From positions 1,674,001 through 1,738,000 of the forward strand of contig NZ_CP110005.1 in assembly GCF_025947225.1 (NCBI RefSeq): 64,000 nt of DNA, written 5' to 3'. Positions 1-8,530 of the stretch are shown here, in pieces. The stretch's first letter is position 1; the number at the start of each line of letters is the position of its first letter. Below the pieces are notes generated by a model, which saw only the letters and a program-made list of their open reading frames with translations, made no database searches and was not told the origin of the DNA. The position numbers were made by a program, and so were the translations under genes. This DNA is from Flavobacterium sp. N2270. Its GTDB lineage: Bacteria; Bacteroidota; Bacteroidia; Flavobacteriales; Flavobacteriaceae.

Positions 1-3000
1 TGGCATAACTTTTTTGAGCAGTAGTGATTATCTGTTCTGCATATTTTAACCCTTCTTTTTCAAAATATTGAATTGCTTTTTCTTGTTTAGAAAATTGGTT
101 TACTAATTGTTCTTTTTGCAGTTTTAAAGTTAATTTTGTTTTATCAAATTCTAATTGCGATTGCGACATACTTATTTCAGAAGCTTTAGCACGAGCTGTA
201 TTTGCACCGCTAAACAAAGGAATTTGCAAACCAACAGTAAATCCTTGAAAATAAGATTCTTTGTTTAATGTTTGACCAAAGTAACCCAAGCCTAATTTTG
301 GTGCTCTAGATTTCTTAAAAGCATTTGATTCTTTTTCAAAAACCGTTGCTTGTTGGGTATAATAATCACTTACTAATGTTTCTACCTTATTTTCATTTAA
401 AGCAGCTGCATGTATATATTTTAAAGGAGTTGTACTCTCTGGAAGTATATCTTCATTTGTCTGTATAAAATACTGTAACTGTTTTTGGTAGATTACTAAA
501 TCAAGAAGCATTTGTTCTTTTAAGGTTTCTATTTCCTTTACTTTAGCTTTTGCACTAATTACTTCTATGTTTCCGCTCTCACCAGTTTTAAATCGAAGTT
601 CTGCATTTTTAAGAAATTTTGAATACACATCATACAATTCGTCATTTAGCTTTTGGATTGAAATACCATATAAATATTGATAGTAAGCAATAGTTACCGC
701 TTTTTCAATTTCATATTCAGATAAAGCCTTTCGTTTTTCAGCCAATTTTGCTAATTCTTCCTGAAGCTGTCTGTTTGCTTTTGTATTTCCACCAATTGGA
801 AAATATTGCTGAATACTTACATTATTATCATAATCTACACTATTGTATTGTCCACCCATGTATTCAATTTGCAAAGGATCTGCTTGAAAAGCTGTTTTCT
901 TAAGAACTGTTTGTTTTTCAATTTCCTTATCGGCAATTTTTAAATCCATATTATTGGTTTTAGCCATTGTAATAGCTTGTTCTAAAGTTATGGGTTTGCT
1001 GTTTTGAGCAAATGAAAACGTACTAATAAATAATACGATTAGGGTCATGATTGAATTTGACATTTTTTTTCTTTTTTTAAAACCTTTCTCAACTAATAAA
1101 TAAAGAATAGGTAGAACGATTAAGGTTAGTAAGGTTGCAGAAAATAAGCCACCGATAACAACGGTTGCTAATGGTTTTTGCACTTCCGCACCACCACTTG
1201 TTGATAAAGCCATTGGTAAAAACCCTAAAGAAGCAACAGCAGCTGTCATTAATACTGGTCTAAGTCTGGTTTTTGTTCCGATTAAAACTCTTTGTAATGG
1301 GTCTGTTATTCCTTCTGATTTTAATTGGTTGAAATAGGAGATTAGTACTATTCCATTAAGCACTGCAATACCGAATAAAGCAATAAAACCAATACCAGCT
1401 GATATGCTAAATGGCATTCCTCTCATCCATAGAGCAAAAACACCACCAATTGCTGATAATGGAATAGCTGTAAAAATTAATAAGGCTTGTTTCATGCTAT
1501 GGAATGTGAAGAATAACAATACCATGATTAATGCTAATGCAATTGGTAAGGCTACAGAAAGTCGTTTGTTAGCTTCTACTAAATTTTCAAATTGACCACC
1601 ATAAGTGATGTAATATCCTGCTGGAAGTTTATAATTGTTTTCTAATTTTTGTTGAATTTCTTCGACTACACTTTTTACATCACGACCACGAACATTTAAA
1701 CCCACAGTTATTCTACGTTTTCCATTTTCACGAGATACTTGAACAGGGCCTTGTTCGTATTCCACAGAAGCTACTTGATACAGTGGAACTTGTTGGCCGC
1801 TTGGTAATGGTATAAATAGGTTAGAAACATCTGAAATATCAGTACGGTTTTCGGCATTCATTCTAACTACAACATCAAAACGTTTGCTTTCTTCGTAAAT
1901 TTTCCCTGCACTTTCACCTGCAAAAGAGGCTCTGACTATCTTATTTACGTCTGTTATATTTAGTCCATATAAAGCTATTTTATCATAATCATATTTTATT
2001 GTAATTTGTGGTAAACCTGTTACTTTATCGGCTTTTAAATCACCCACACCTTCAATTTTATTGACTTTTGAAATTAATTCTTTAGCTTTTACATCTAATA
2101 TTTCCAAATCATCCCCAAAAATCTTTATAGCAATATCACTTCTACTACCCGTCATTAATTCGTTAAAACGCATTTGTATGGGTTGGGAAACTTCAATATT
2201 AGCACCAGGAATAACTTCCATTTCTTCTTTCATTAGATTGGCTAAATCTTCCCAATTATCAGCAGAAGTCCATTCTGATTTATCTTTTAAAACAATAATT
2301 AAATCACCACTTTCAATAGGCATTGGATCTGTTGGTATTTCACCACTACCAATTTTTGTAACAATAGTTTTAATTTCTGGAAATTTTGCTTTTAGAATTT
2401 TTTCGTATTTAGTAGTTGTTTCAATCATCTGCGTTAATGAACTTCCTGTCATTATCGTTGCATTAATAGCTAAATCTCCTTCTTCGATTGTAGGTATAAA
2501 TTCACCTCCCATATTTTGGAAAACTACTAATGCCATTACAAATAATCCGACAGCAATTCCTAAAACTACTTTTTTGATTTGTAATGCTTTGTCTAAAAAT
2601 GGAGTGTATATTTTTTCAAACCATGCCATCATTTTATCGCTAAAGTTTTCTTTATGCTCGGTGTTTTTAGATAAGAACATTGCACTCATCATAGGTACAT
2701 AAGTTAAAGAAAGTACGAAAGCTCCAATTACTGCAAATCCTACCGTCATTGCCATTGGCTTGAACATTTTACCTTCGGTTCCAACTAATGCTAATATTGG
2801 CAAATACACAATTAAAATTATTATTTCTCCAAATGCTGCACTATTACGAATTTTGGAAGCAGATTTATATACTTCGCTATCCATTTCTAATTGGGTTAAG
2901 TTCTTTTGTCTCTTGAGTTTTTGTAAATGATGCATTGTGGCTTCCACAATAATTACTGCACCATCGACAATAATTCCAAAATCGATAGCACCTAAACTCA

Positions 3001-4180
3001 TTAAGTTTCCACTAACACCAAAATGATTCATCAAAATAACTGCAAATAGCATTGACAACGGAATTACCGAAGCTACGATTAGTCCTGCACGAAGATTTCC
3101 TAAAAATAAAATCAATACAAAAATTACGATTAATGCACCTTCTAATAAATTTTTAGTAACTGTTCCAATGGCACTATCTACTAATTTCCCACGGTCGATA
3201 AAAGCTTCTGCAACGACTCCTTCAGGAAGTGTTTTGTTGATTTGAGCCATTTTTTCTTTCACTCGTTCTACAACTGCTTTAGAATTTTCTCCTTTTAGCA
3301 TTAATGCCATTCCACAAACAATTTCACCTTTACCATCTTTTGTAGCTGCTCCATATCGCATAGCATATCCTTCATTAACTGAAGCTACATCACGAATTAA
3401 AACAGGTGCACCGTTTCTGTTTTTTACAACAACATTTTCTAAATCCTTACTTCCGGTTGCCATACCTACACCACGAATAAAGTAGGTCATTTGATCTTTT
3501 TCTATATATGCACCCCCAGTATTTTGGTTGTTTTTTTCTAAAGCTTCAAAAATTTCAGTTATGGTTACATCTAAACTCTTTAAAGTATTTGGTTTAACAG
3601 CTATTTCAAACTGTTTTAATTTACCACCCCAAGTAGCAACTTCTGCAACACCTTCAATCCCTTGTAATTGTGGAATGATAATCCAATCTTGGATAGTTCT
3701 TAATTTGATTGCATCGTATTTATCTTCATATCCTTTTTTAGCATATACATCGTATTGAAATATTTCTCCTAAACCAGTTGAAATGGGAGCCATTTCTGGA
3801 GAACCTGCATAAGCTGGGATATTTTCTTTGGCTTGACTTATTCGTTGAAAAATTTGATTTCTTGCCCAATAAATATCTACATCATCTTTAAAAACAACAG
3901 TAACAACAGAAAGTCCAAAACGAGAAATACTTCGCAGTTCTATAACTTTTGGAATTGTTTTTAAAGATTGCTCTAATGGATAAGTAATGAGTTGCTCAAT
4001 TTCTTGACTGGCTAAAGTAGGTGCATTTGTAATAATTTGCACTTGATTATTAGTAACATCTGGTAATGCGTCAAGTGGTAATTGTTTTATTGAATAGCTT
4101 CCCCAAGCTATTAACACAAGTGTAAATAGTAGTATAATGAATTTGTTCTTTATACTGAATTGTATGATTTTGTCTAACAT
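1..4180 (-). CDS. CusA/CzcA-type heavy-metal RND efflux pump fused to a TolC-like domain (3' end outside window)
   Basis: Inner-membrane proton-driven efflux of metal cations across the envelope. The frame is open from the ATG at 4180 to the window edge, about 1393 codons, and continues beyond it. An N-terminal membrane helix lies near residues 12-28. The TM4 proton-relay motif GIIVDGAVIIVE lies near residue 398, and the porter-domain stretch has TDPMPIE and MRFNELMTGSRSD as in CzcA-like pumps. After the last pump helix the frame runs without a stop through KKRKKMSNS into a signal-peptide-like segment and then a TolC/OEP-like helical domain from about residue 1040. Bacteroidota are known to carry such CusA-TolC fusions of about 1,440 residues. 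Metal specificity (Cu/Ag versus Co/Zn/Cd) cannot be fixed from sequence alone. It is cargo of the first integrated element. Confidence 0.9.
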   Translation of the reverse strand, partial: MLDKIIQFSIKNKFIILLFTLVLIAWGSYSIKQLPLDALPDVTNNQVQIITNAPTLASQEIEQLITYPLEQSLKTIPKVIELRSISRFGLSVVTVVFKDDVDIYWARNQIFQRISQAKENIPAYAGSPEMAPISTGLGEIFQYDVYAKKGYEDKYDAIKLRTIQDWIIIPQLQGIEGVAEVATWGGKLKQFEIAVKPNTLKSLDVTITEIFEALEKNNQNTGGAYIEKDQMTYFIRGVGMATGSKDLENVVVKNRNGAPVLIRDVASVNEGYAMRYGAATKDGKGEIVCGMALMLKGENSKAVVERVKEKMAQINKTLPEGVVAEAFIDRGKLVDSAIGTVTKNLLEGALIVIFVLILFLGNLRAGLIVASVIPLSMLFAVILMNHFGVSGNLMSLGAIDFGIIVDGAVIIVEATMHHLQKLKRQKNLTQLEMDSEVYKSASKIRNSAAFGEIIILIVYLPILALVGTEGKMFKPMAMTVGFAVIGAFVLSLTYVPMMSAMFLSKNTEHKENFSDKMMAWFEKIYTPFLDKALQIKKVVLGIAVGLFVMALVVFQNMGGEFIPTIEEGDLAINATIMTGSSLTQMIETTTKYEKILKAKFPEIKTIVTKIGSGEIPTDPMPIESGDLIIVLKDKSEWTSADNWEDLANLMKEEMEVIPGANIEVSQPIQMRFNELMTGSRSDIAIKIFGDDLEILDVKAKELISKVNKIEGVGDLKADKVTGLPQITIKYDYDKIALYGLNITDVNKIVRASFAGESAGKIYEESKRFDVVVRMNAENRTDISDVSNLFIPLPSGQQVPLYQVASVEYEQGPVQVSRENGKRRITVGLNVRGRDVKSVVEEIQQKLENNYKLPAGYYITYGGQFENLVEANKRLSVALPIALALIMVLLFFTFHSMKQALLIFTAIPLSAIGGVFALWMRGMPFSISAGIGFIALFGIAVLNGIVLISYFNQLKSEGITDPLQRVLIGTKTRLRPVLMTAAVASLGFLPMALSTSGGAEVQKPLATVVIGGLFSATLLTLIVLPILYLLVEKGFKKRKKMSNSIMTLIVLFISTFSFAQNSKPITLEQAITMAKTNNMDLKIADKEIEKQTVLKKTAFQADPLQIEYMGGQYNSVDYDNNVSIQQYFPIGGNTKANRQLQEELAKLAEKRKALSEYEIEKAVTIAYYQYLYGISIQKLNDELYDVYSKFLKNAELRFKTGESGNIEVISAKAKVKEIETLKEQMLLDLVIYQKQLQYFIQTNEDILPESTTPLKYIHAAALNENKVETLVSDYYTQQATVFEKESNAFKKSRAPKLGLGYFGQTLNKESYFQGFTVGLQIPLFSGANTARAKASEISMSQSQLEFDKTKLTLKLQKEQLVNQFSKQEKAIQYFEKEGLKYAEQIITTAQKSYA

Positions 4181-4277
4181 TGAAAATATTATAATGAATT
4201 AGAAATTAGCAAATTAAAAATTTGCCATAATTTGTGGTAAAAACACAAGTTTCTAACCCGAAACTACTCGGGCTTCA

Positions 4278-4604
4278 TTATACTATTTGAGGTGGTTGCC
4301 AAATACTCCCAAAGAAATTGGAATACAAATTAGATTTGTAAATGGAGTTTAGCGTTTGAATTTCTACTGTTGGAGTATGAAAATTAAAAACTATTGCAGG
4401 AACATAAGATAAAACACTTTGTCCGCAACAATTACAAACACAAAAAGGAGAACAAGCGTCATTTTCCTTATCGTGTGAATGATTTTCGTGGTTTGTGTCT
4501 ATTTTACTAGAAGTGTGCGTAAAACTAGTTGCTTCCACATCTGCACAAGGCAAACATGAAAGTACTACTAAATACAGTGATAATATGTAGTTTAAAAATT
4601 TCAC
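4278..4604 (-). CDS. Small exported Cys/His-rich protein, DUF6660-like
   Basis: 108 residues with an N-terminal hydrophobic signal-like segment (about 1-20). A His/Asp/Glu-rich stretch (HENHSHDKEND) is followed by a cysteine cluster, CSPFCVCNCC. This composition suggests periplasmic metal binding, and small proteins of this type are found beside CusA-like pumps in Bacteroidota; assignment to DUF6660 is from memory. It starts with GTG at 4604, as no suitable ATG is nearby. It lies directly upstream of the pump gene on the same strand, 97 bases away, so a metal-resistance operon is the likely setting. Its role as chaperone, sensor or leader protein is unknown. Confidence 0.7.
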   Translation of the reverse strand: MKFLNYILSLYLVVLSCLPCADVEATSFTHTSSKIDTNHENHSHDKENDACSPFCVCNCCGQSVLSYVPAIVFNFHTPTVEIQTLNSIYKSNLYSNFFGSIWQPPQIV

Positions 4605-4647
4605 AGCTGTAAAAGTAGTAAAATTAATTTTTAATTTTTACTTTTTT

Positions 4648-5889
4648 TTATGCTTCTTTACTATTCAACTTAAAACTAGAACTAAATTTATCTTTCAAAG
4701 TTTTCATATCCTCACTTACTTTTCTATCCAACACTTTTGCGTAATGTTGTGTTGTTCTCAAATTTTTATGTCCAAGCATTTTACTTACGCTTTCAATTGG
4801 TACACCATTTGTAAGCGTTACAGTTGTCGCAAAAGTATGACGGGCAATGTGAAAAGTTAATTCTTTTTCAATCTCACAAACAGTTGCTATTTCTTTTAAA
4901 TAGGCATTCATTTTTTGATTAGATAAAATAGGAAGTAATTTTTCTTGATTGTTACTTTGTGGATGATTCTGGTATTTATCAATAATCATTTGTGTAACTG
5001 GTAAGATTGGAATTTTAGAAGCACTTTCTGTTTTTTGTCTATGTGTAAATATCCATCTCTCACCATCAATTCCAAAGCTTATATGCGATTTTGTTAAGTT
5101 TTTGACATCTATGTAAGCCAAACCAGTAAAGCAGCTAAAAAGGAATATATCGCGAACTAATGAAAGTCTTTCTGTTTTAAATTCCTTTTCAATTATAGCT
5201 TGAACTTCATCTTCGGTTAAATATACTCGTTCGACTTCTTTAACTTTTGATTTATAATTTGCAAATGGATTTTTATCAATCCAATCATTGGCCAAACATA
5301 TTTTGATAATTTTATTGAAGTTCTTGATGTATTTTACAGCTGTGTTATTCGCACAATTTCTAACACTTCTTAACCAGAATTCATAATCGGTTATAAAAGC
5401 GTGATCAATCTTGGTTATATCAATATCAGAAATATTATATTTCCATTGCATGAACTCAATGGTATGTTTCAAAGAAGTGGTGTAACGCTCTAATGTTCCA
5501 GGTGCATATTCTTTACCAACTAATTCTTTGATTTTGTTGTTGTGGTCTTGGAAAATAGGAACTAACATTCGTTTAGTCTCAGCTAATCCAAACAATTCAT
5601 TTTTAAGATTTTCAGTACTAACAGGAATATCTTTTTTAAATAGTCTTTTTTCAGCTTCTAACACTTGATTTTTTAAATAATCAAGATGACTATTGATTGT
5701 TCTAGCTTCTTCATTTGAACCCTTAACTTTAGTACCTTCTGATGACCATTTTTCTGGACTGATATACTTATTGGTACTAAACTCAAAACGTTTTGCATTG
5801 ATAGTAACTCTTGCATAGATTGGGCAAACTCCTAAACTGTTGACTTTTGCTCTTTTAATGTAAAAGAGAATTGATACGGATGTGTTCAT
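4648..5889 (-). CDS. int: Tyrosine integrase, CTnDOT/IntDOT type (element 1)
   Basis: Site-specific recombinase of 413 residues from the ATG at 5889. Longer in-frame starts exist to 5940, but the family begins at this Met. An N-terminal arm-type DNA-binding domain spans about 1-100, a SAM-like core-binding domain about 107-210, and the catalytic domain the rest. FHIARHTF carries the His-x-x-Arg pair, MLGHKN the second His, and Tyr383 (TTQHYAKV) is the nucleophile. The usual first catalytic Arg is absent (TGLAYIDV), as in IntDOT. The tRNA-derived att copy lies 260 bases upstream. From residue 107 on it is nearly identical to the second integrase of the window, while the first 106 residues are only about half identical. 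The same block GGTCACCAC stands directly before the start codon in both genes. Confidence 0.93.
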   Translation of the reverse strand: MNTSVSILFYIKRAKVNSLGVCPIYARVTINAKRFEFSTNKYISPEKWSSEGTKVKGSNEEARTINSHLDYLKNQVLEAEKRLFKKDIPVSTENLKNELFGLAETKRMLVPIFQDHNNKIKELVGKEYAPGTLERYTTSLKHTIEFMQWKYNISDIDITKIDHAFITDYEFWLRSVRNCANNTAVKYIKNFNKIIKICLANDWIDKNPFANYKSKVKEVERVYLTEDEVQAIIEKEFKTERLSLVRDIFLFSCFTGLAYIDVKNLTKSHISFGIDGERWIFTHRQKTESASKIPILPVTQMIIDKYQNHPQSNNQEKLLPILSNQKMNAYLKEIATVCEIEKELTFHIARHTFATTVTLTNGVPIESVSKMLGHKNLRTTQHYAKVLDRKVSEDMKTLKDKFSSSFKLNSKEA

Positions 5890-6002
5890 TGGTGGTGACC
5901 TTAAAGTTATTATTAAATTTATTATTTTTAATAAATACAAACAAGATGTTCAATTTTTGAATATGTTGTTGAACTGCTTGTAGTAGCAGTGTTTTTCATT
6001 GA

Positions 6003-6040
6003 GAGGAGTCACTTAATTTTTTATATTTTAGTGACACCTC
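6003..6040. repeat. Imperfect inverted repeat, possible integrase arm-type site
   Basis: gaggagtcac at 6003-6012 and gtgacacctc at 6031-6040 pair over 9 of 10 positions with an 18-base AT-rich spacer. It takes the same place relative to the integrase and att as the cgagaccct/agggtctcg repeat at 41284-41317, but its sequence is different. An integrase arm-binding site is the main reading. A terminator or operator is possible. Confidence 0.45.
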
Positions 6041-6095
6041 GAAAGACACCTAAACTTTGAGATTTAATGAATAATTTGATATAACCCAAAAAGAA

Positions 6096-6129
6096 AAAAC
6101 CCACTAAATTGTTGAATTTAGTGGGTTTT
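6096..6129. terminator. Rho-independent terminator-like hairpin beside att
   Basis: A perfect 15-bp stem (aaaacccactaaatt, 6096-6110, with 6115-6129) with a 4-base loop. The A-rich left side gives a T-tract when read on the minus strand. Before the second element inserted, it would have stood just downstream of the tRNA-Ser gene. An equivalent hairpin of different sequence lies at 41374-41407. Confidence 0.6.
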
Positions 6130-6151
6130 GTTACCATTTGCTTTTCAGCTC

Positions 6152-6168
6152 GCGGAGAAAGAGGGATT
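6152..6168. repeat. Attachment site (att): duplicated 3' end of tRNA-Ser
   Basis: gcggagaaagagggatt is identical to 41430-41446, where it forms the 3' end of the intact tRNA-Ser gene. After this block the two sequences differ (t versus c). A 17-bp copy of a tRNA 3' end beside a tyrosine integrase is the classic mark of tRNA-targeted integration. It is the boundary between the first element (left) and the second (right). Confidence 0.85.
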
Positions 6169-6221
6169 TGTATTCCATTTCTAACCGATTGATATTATTA
6201 GCTTTAATAATTTTAAAAATC

Positions 6222-6232
6222 CTAGGGTCTCG
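6222..6232. repeat. Left-end arm-like block of element 2
   Basis: ctagggtctcg, 54 bases inside the left att, recurs exactly at 41307-41317 near the right att, where it forms half of an inverted repeat. The match links the two ends of the same element and fits an integrase or excisionase arm-binding site. Confidence 0.5.
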
Positions 6233-6405
6233 CTTTTGCATCTACAAATGACGTGCAAATTTTTCGAAATCTTATAGTACAAATGTATGAAAACTAAAGG
6301 ATTAATCACAATAAAACCTTTACAAATTGTACAATAAATGAACTAGTTATTGAACTTAATTAGTAGTATTTAGAAGTTTAATAATTAATACTTTCTTTAA
6401 GAACC

Positions 6406-6609
6406 TCATCCAATAATTAAAGGTTGAACTTGTTCAATCTTTAAGCTTGTATATTGGCAGAACTCTTCAACTGATACAAACTCATTTTCAAGCTTATTTA
6501 GGTCGTTTCGCATTTTTTGCAACATTCTAGCACTCTGTCTATAACTTTTGCCTGTAATGAGTTGTATGTCCTTTGGGTAGATACAAATCCTCTTATTTTC
6601 AAATTTCAT
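6406..6609 (-). CDS. Small conserved Bacteroidota protein, possibly DNA-binding
   Basis: 67 residues, charged and helical (YPKDIQLITGKSYRQSARML, then EFVSVEEFCQYTSL). The YPKDI...GKS.RQA-like start and the short helical body resemble helix-turn-helix or excisionase-type factors found near integrases in Flavobacterium elements. No cysteine cluster or membrane segment is present. It is the first gene inside the left end of the second element. An excisionase or regulator role is inference. Confidence 0.55.
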   Translation of the reverse strand: MKFENKRICIYPKDIQLITGKSYRQSARMLQKMRNDLNKLENEFVSVEEFCQYTSLKIEQVQPLIIG

Positions 6610-6755
6610 ACACTATCTATGCCTTTGACTAGGCTTTGAATTACTTAAAACTAGTCGGTTAATTAATTTAAACAGTGTAAAATTAAGTAATATTTGAACT
6701 GGTTCAGAAACGATAGTTGAACTTGTCTCAGTGTATTTTATGTCAATTATGGACA

Positions 6756-6778
6756 AATGTGTCATGTAGTGACACATT
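6756..6778. promoter_or_regulatory. Perfect 9-bp palindrome upstream of the + strand operon
   Basis: aatgtgtca (6756-6764) and tgacacatt (6770-6778) form a perfect inverted repeat with a 5-base spacer, 117 bases before the start at 6895. The size and symmetry fit an operator for a dimeric regulator. No clear TAnnTTTG box was found next to it. Confidence 0.35.
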
Positions 6779-6894
6779 GTTTTGACGGTGTTGTTTATAG
6801 TTTAAATTTTGTTTTAAAATCAATCTAAAAGTGTTGCAACGTGATGATGATTGAATGAGTTTTTAACTGATTTATTAATGAAATTTTTAATGTT

Positions 6895-7653
6895 ATGGCT
6901 AGACAGAAAGGCATAATTAAATTAAAAGGTACTATCGGAGATATTACTTTTTACAAAACCCAAGACGGACATTTAGCTCGTGAGAAAGGTGGAATTGATG
7001 CTAGTAGAATTGCTAGCGATCCTGCGTTTCAAAGAACGCGTGAGAATGGTTCGGAGTTTGGAAGAGCTGGAAAAGCTGGTAAGCTTTTAAGAACGGCTCT
7101 TAGACCGTTACTTTTAAATTCTGCTGATGGTAGAATGGTGAGTAGACTTACTCAAAGAATGGTGAAAGTTATTCAAGCGGATTTAGTGAGTGAGAGAGGT
7201 TTGAGAAATGTTATTGATGGAGAAGCTGAATTGTTATTTGGTTTTGAATTCAATATTCGTGGTAAGCTTGGAACTTCTTTATTTGCTCCTTATGTAGCAA
7301 CTATTGATCGAGCAGCTGGAGAAATTAAAGTGGATTTGGCATCATTTATTCCTGCGAATATGATTGCAGCTCCTAGTGGAACTACTCACTTTAAAATTAT
7401 TTCTGGAGGTGCAGAAGTTGATTTTGAAACGGAAACTTTTGTAGTTTCTAGTTCTGAAACTGCGATTTTACCTTGGGATAATACAGCTACTGCTGCAATA
7501 AACCAAGTGAATGCTGTTACTCCTGCAAGTACAAAACCATTGTTTTTGGCTGTTGGAGTTGAATTTTATCAAGAAATTAATGGACAAATGTATCCTTTGA
7601 AAAATGGTGCTTTTAATCCGTTATCACTTGCTAAAGTTGATGGTGGTGTGTAA
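6895..7653 (+). CDS. Conserved Bacteroidota protein of unknown function
   Basis: 252 residues with no signal peptide or membrane helix. The basic N-terminus (MARQKGIIKLKGTIGDITFY) is followed by an Arg-rich segment to about residue 80, then a Ser/Thr-rich beta-type C-terminal half. It is of a kind found in Bacteroidota mobile elements, often before DUF5675 genes; I do not recognise a function. Its stop overlaps the next start by one base (TAATG), so the two are translationally coupled. A phage-derived structural or delivery role is possible but not shown. Confidence 0.7.
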   Translation: MARQKGIIKLKGTIGDITFYKTQDGHLAREKGGIDASRIASDPAFQRTRENGSEFGRAGKAGKLLRTALRPLLLNSADGRMVSRLTQRMVKVIQADLVSERGLRNVIDGEAELLFGFEFNIRGKLGTSLFAPYVATIDRAAGEIKVDLASFIPANMIAAPSGTTHFKIISGGAEVDFETETFVVSSSETAILPWDNTATAAINQVNAVTPASTKPLFLAVGVEFYQEINGQMYPLKNGAFNPLSLAKVDGGV

Positions 7654-8045
7654 TGGTTATTCATTTAACTAGAACTTATTTCCCTTACGGAACAAACGGA
7701 AAACTCGAATGTGAAGGTAAATTTATTTGTTATACGATTGAATTACCTTGGAAGAATAATGAAAAGAGAGTTTCCTGCATTCCGGTAGGGAAATATTTTA
7801 TTAGAAAGCGATATAGTCAAAAATTCAAATGGCATTTAGAAGTTTTAGATGTAGAAAATAGAAGTTTTATTTTATTTCATCCTGCTAATAATGCATTAAG
7901 AGAATTGAATGGTTGTATTGCTCCGGTGACAAAACTTTCTGGTCCAGGATTAGGACTAATGTCACGAAAAGCATTTGAAAAGCTAAAAACGTTAGTTTAT
8001 CAAGCTTTGGACAATAAAGAAAGTGTTGAATTGATTGTTGAATAG
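7653..8045 (+). CDS. DUF5675 family protein
   Basis: 130 residues. It has the family layout: an N-terminal strand region with TYFPYGTNGKL, then IPVGKY, then a conserved segment with His76 and the Gly87-Cys88 pair (FHPANNALRELNGCI). The His...Gly-Cys spacing recalls the His/Cys arrangement of YkuD-like L,D-transpeptidases, but the usual Ser-His-Gly-Cys order is not complete, so enzyme activity is only a hypothesis. Coupled to the preceding gene by TAATG and followed after 35 bases by two tiny membrane-protein genes. Confidence 0.75.
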   Translation: MVIHLTRTYFPYGTNGKLECEGKFICYTIELPWKNNEKRVSCIPVGKYFIRKRYSQKFKWHLEVLDVENRSFILFHPANNALRELNGCIAPVTKLSGPGLGLMSRKAFEKLKTLVYQALDNKESVELIVE

Positions 8046-8080
8046 ATTCCCATTTTCATGGGAATGAAAAAATATAAATT

Positions 8081-8296
8081 ATGAAAAAAATTGTAAATAG
8101 AGCTACAGCTCCTACTCCAAAGTTTTTTAAAGTGCTTCGAAATGTTGGTTTGGTTTTGGCAGCTGTTGGTGGAACGATTTTAGCTGCTCCAATTGCCTTG
8201 CCAGTATTAGTTACAACTATTGGAGGTTATATGGCAGTTGCTGGAGGAGTTTTGACAGCAACTAGTCAGCTTACTACAACTGATGACAGCGAATAA
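8081..8296 (+). CDS. Small hydrophobic membrane protein
   Basis: 71 residues. A basic N-terminus is followed by a long Ala/Gly/Val-rich hydrophobic stretch (about 20-60), enough for one or two helices, and an acidic tail TTDDSE. Size and composition are holin-like. It follows DUF5675, and the next small membrane gene starts inside its 3' end. The annotation as holin-like is inference from size and context. Confidence 0.6.
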   Translation: MKKIVNRATAPTPKFFKVLRNVGLVLAAVGGTILAAPIALPVLVTTIGGYMAVAGGVLTATSQLTTTDDSE

Positions 8297-8459
8297 CCAT
8301 ACTTTAATGGGAACTGCTGGAGGCACATTTTTAAGTATAGTACCCAATATAAATTCTGATGATATTGCAAAAACTATTATATTAGCTACTGTTGGAGCAA
8401 TTGTCAGTTTTACAATTTCGTTACTGCTTAAAAGCCTACAAAAGAAGCACAAAAAATAA
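8283..8459 (+). CDS. Tiny membrane protein overlapping the previous gene
   Basis: 58 residues (starts MTANNHTLMGTAGG, ends KSLQKKHKK). One clear helix spans about residues 26-48 (AKTIILATVGAIVSFTISLLL), with a basic cytoplasmic-type tail. It overlaps the end of the preceding gene by 14 bases, typical of coupled small genes in phage-like cassettes. It is followed by a terminator-like hairpin at 8501-8530. Small holin or spanin-like roles are possible; nothing in the sequence proves them. Confidence 0.55.
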   Translation: MTANNHTLMGTAGGTFLSIVPNINSDDIAKTIILATVGAIVSFTISLLLKSLQKKHKK

Positions 8460-8500
8460 GTTTAACTCTTGTTGTGGTGACCTTTGGGTTAAACAAAATG

Positions 8501-8530
8501 AAAGCCAAGTCGAAAGACCTGGCTTTTTTT
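8501..8530 (+). terminator. Rho-independent terminator of the DUF5675 operon
   Basis: aaagccaagtc/gacctggcttt forms an 11-bp stem with one mismatch around a gaaa loop, followed by a run of T. It ends the + strand operon and also touches the 3' end of the converging DUF6943-like gene. Confidence 0.7.

Larger units (their letters stand above)
5890..6405. other. Gene-free junction between the two integrated elements
   Basis: No coding sequence is supported here. In order it holds the integrase upstream region, an imperfect inverted repeat (6003-6040), a 17-base block shared with the other junction (6066-6082, aatgaataatttgatat), a 15-bp terminator-like hairpin (6096-6129), the 17-bp tRNA-derived att repeat (6152-6168) and the left-end arm-like block of the second element (6222-6232). 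The order inverted repeat, shared block, hairpin, att is repeated at 41284-41446 beside the intact tRNA. Confidence 0.75.

Noticed and set aside
2061..2702. 213-codon open frame opposite the efflux pump
   Set aside because: Antisense shadow of the RND gene; Ser/Ile-rich without domain.
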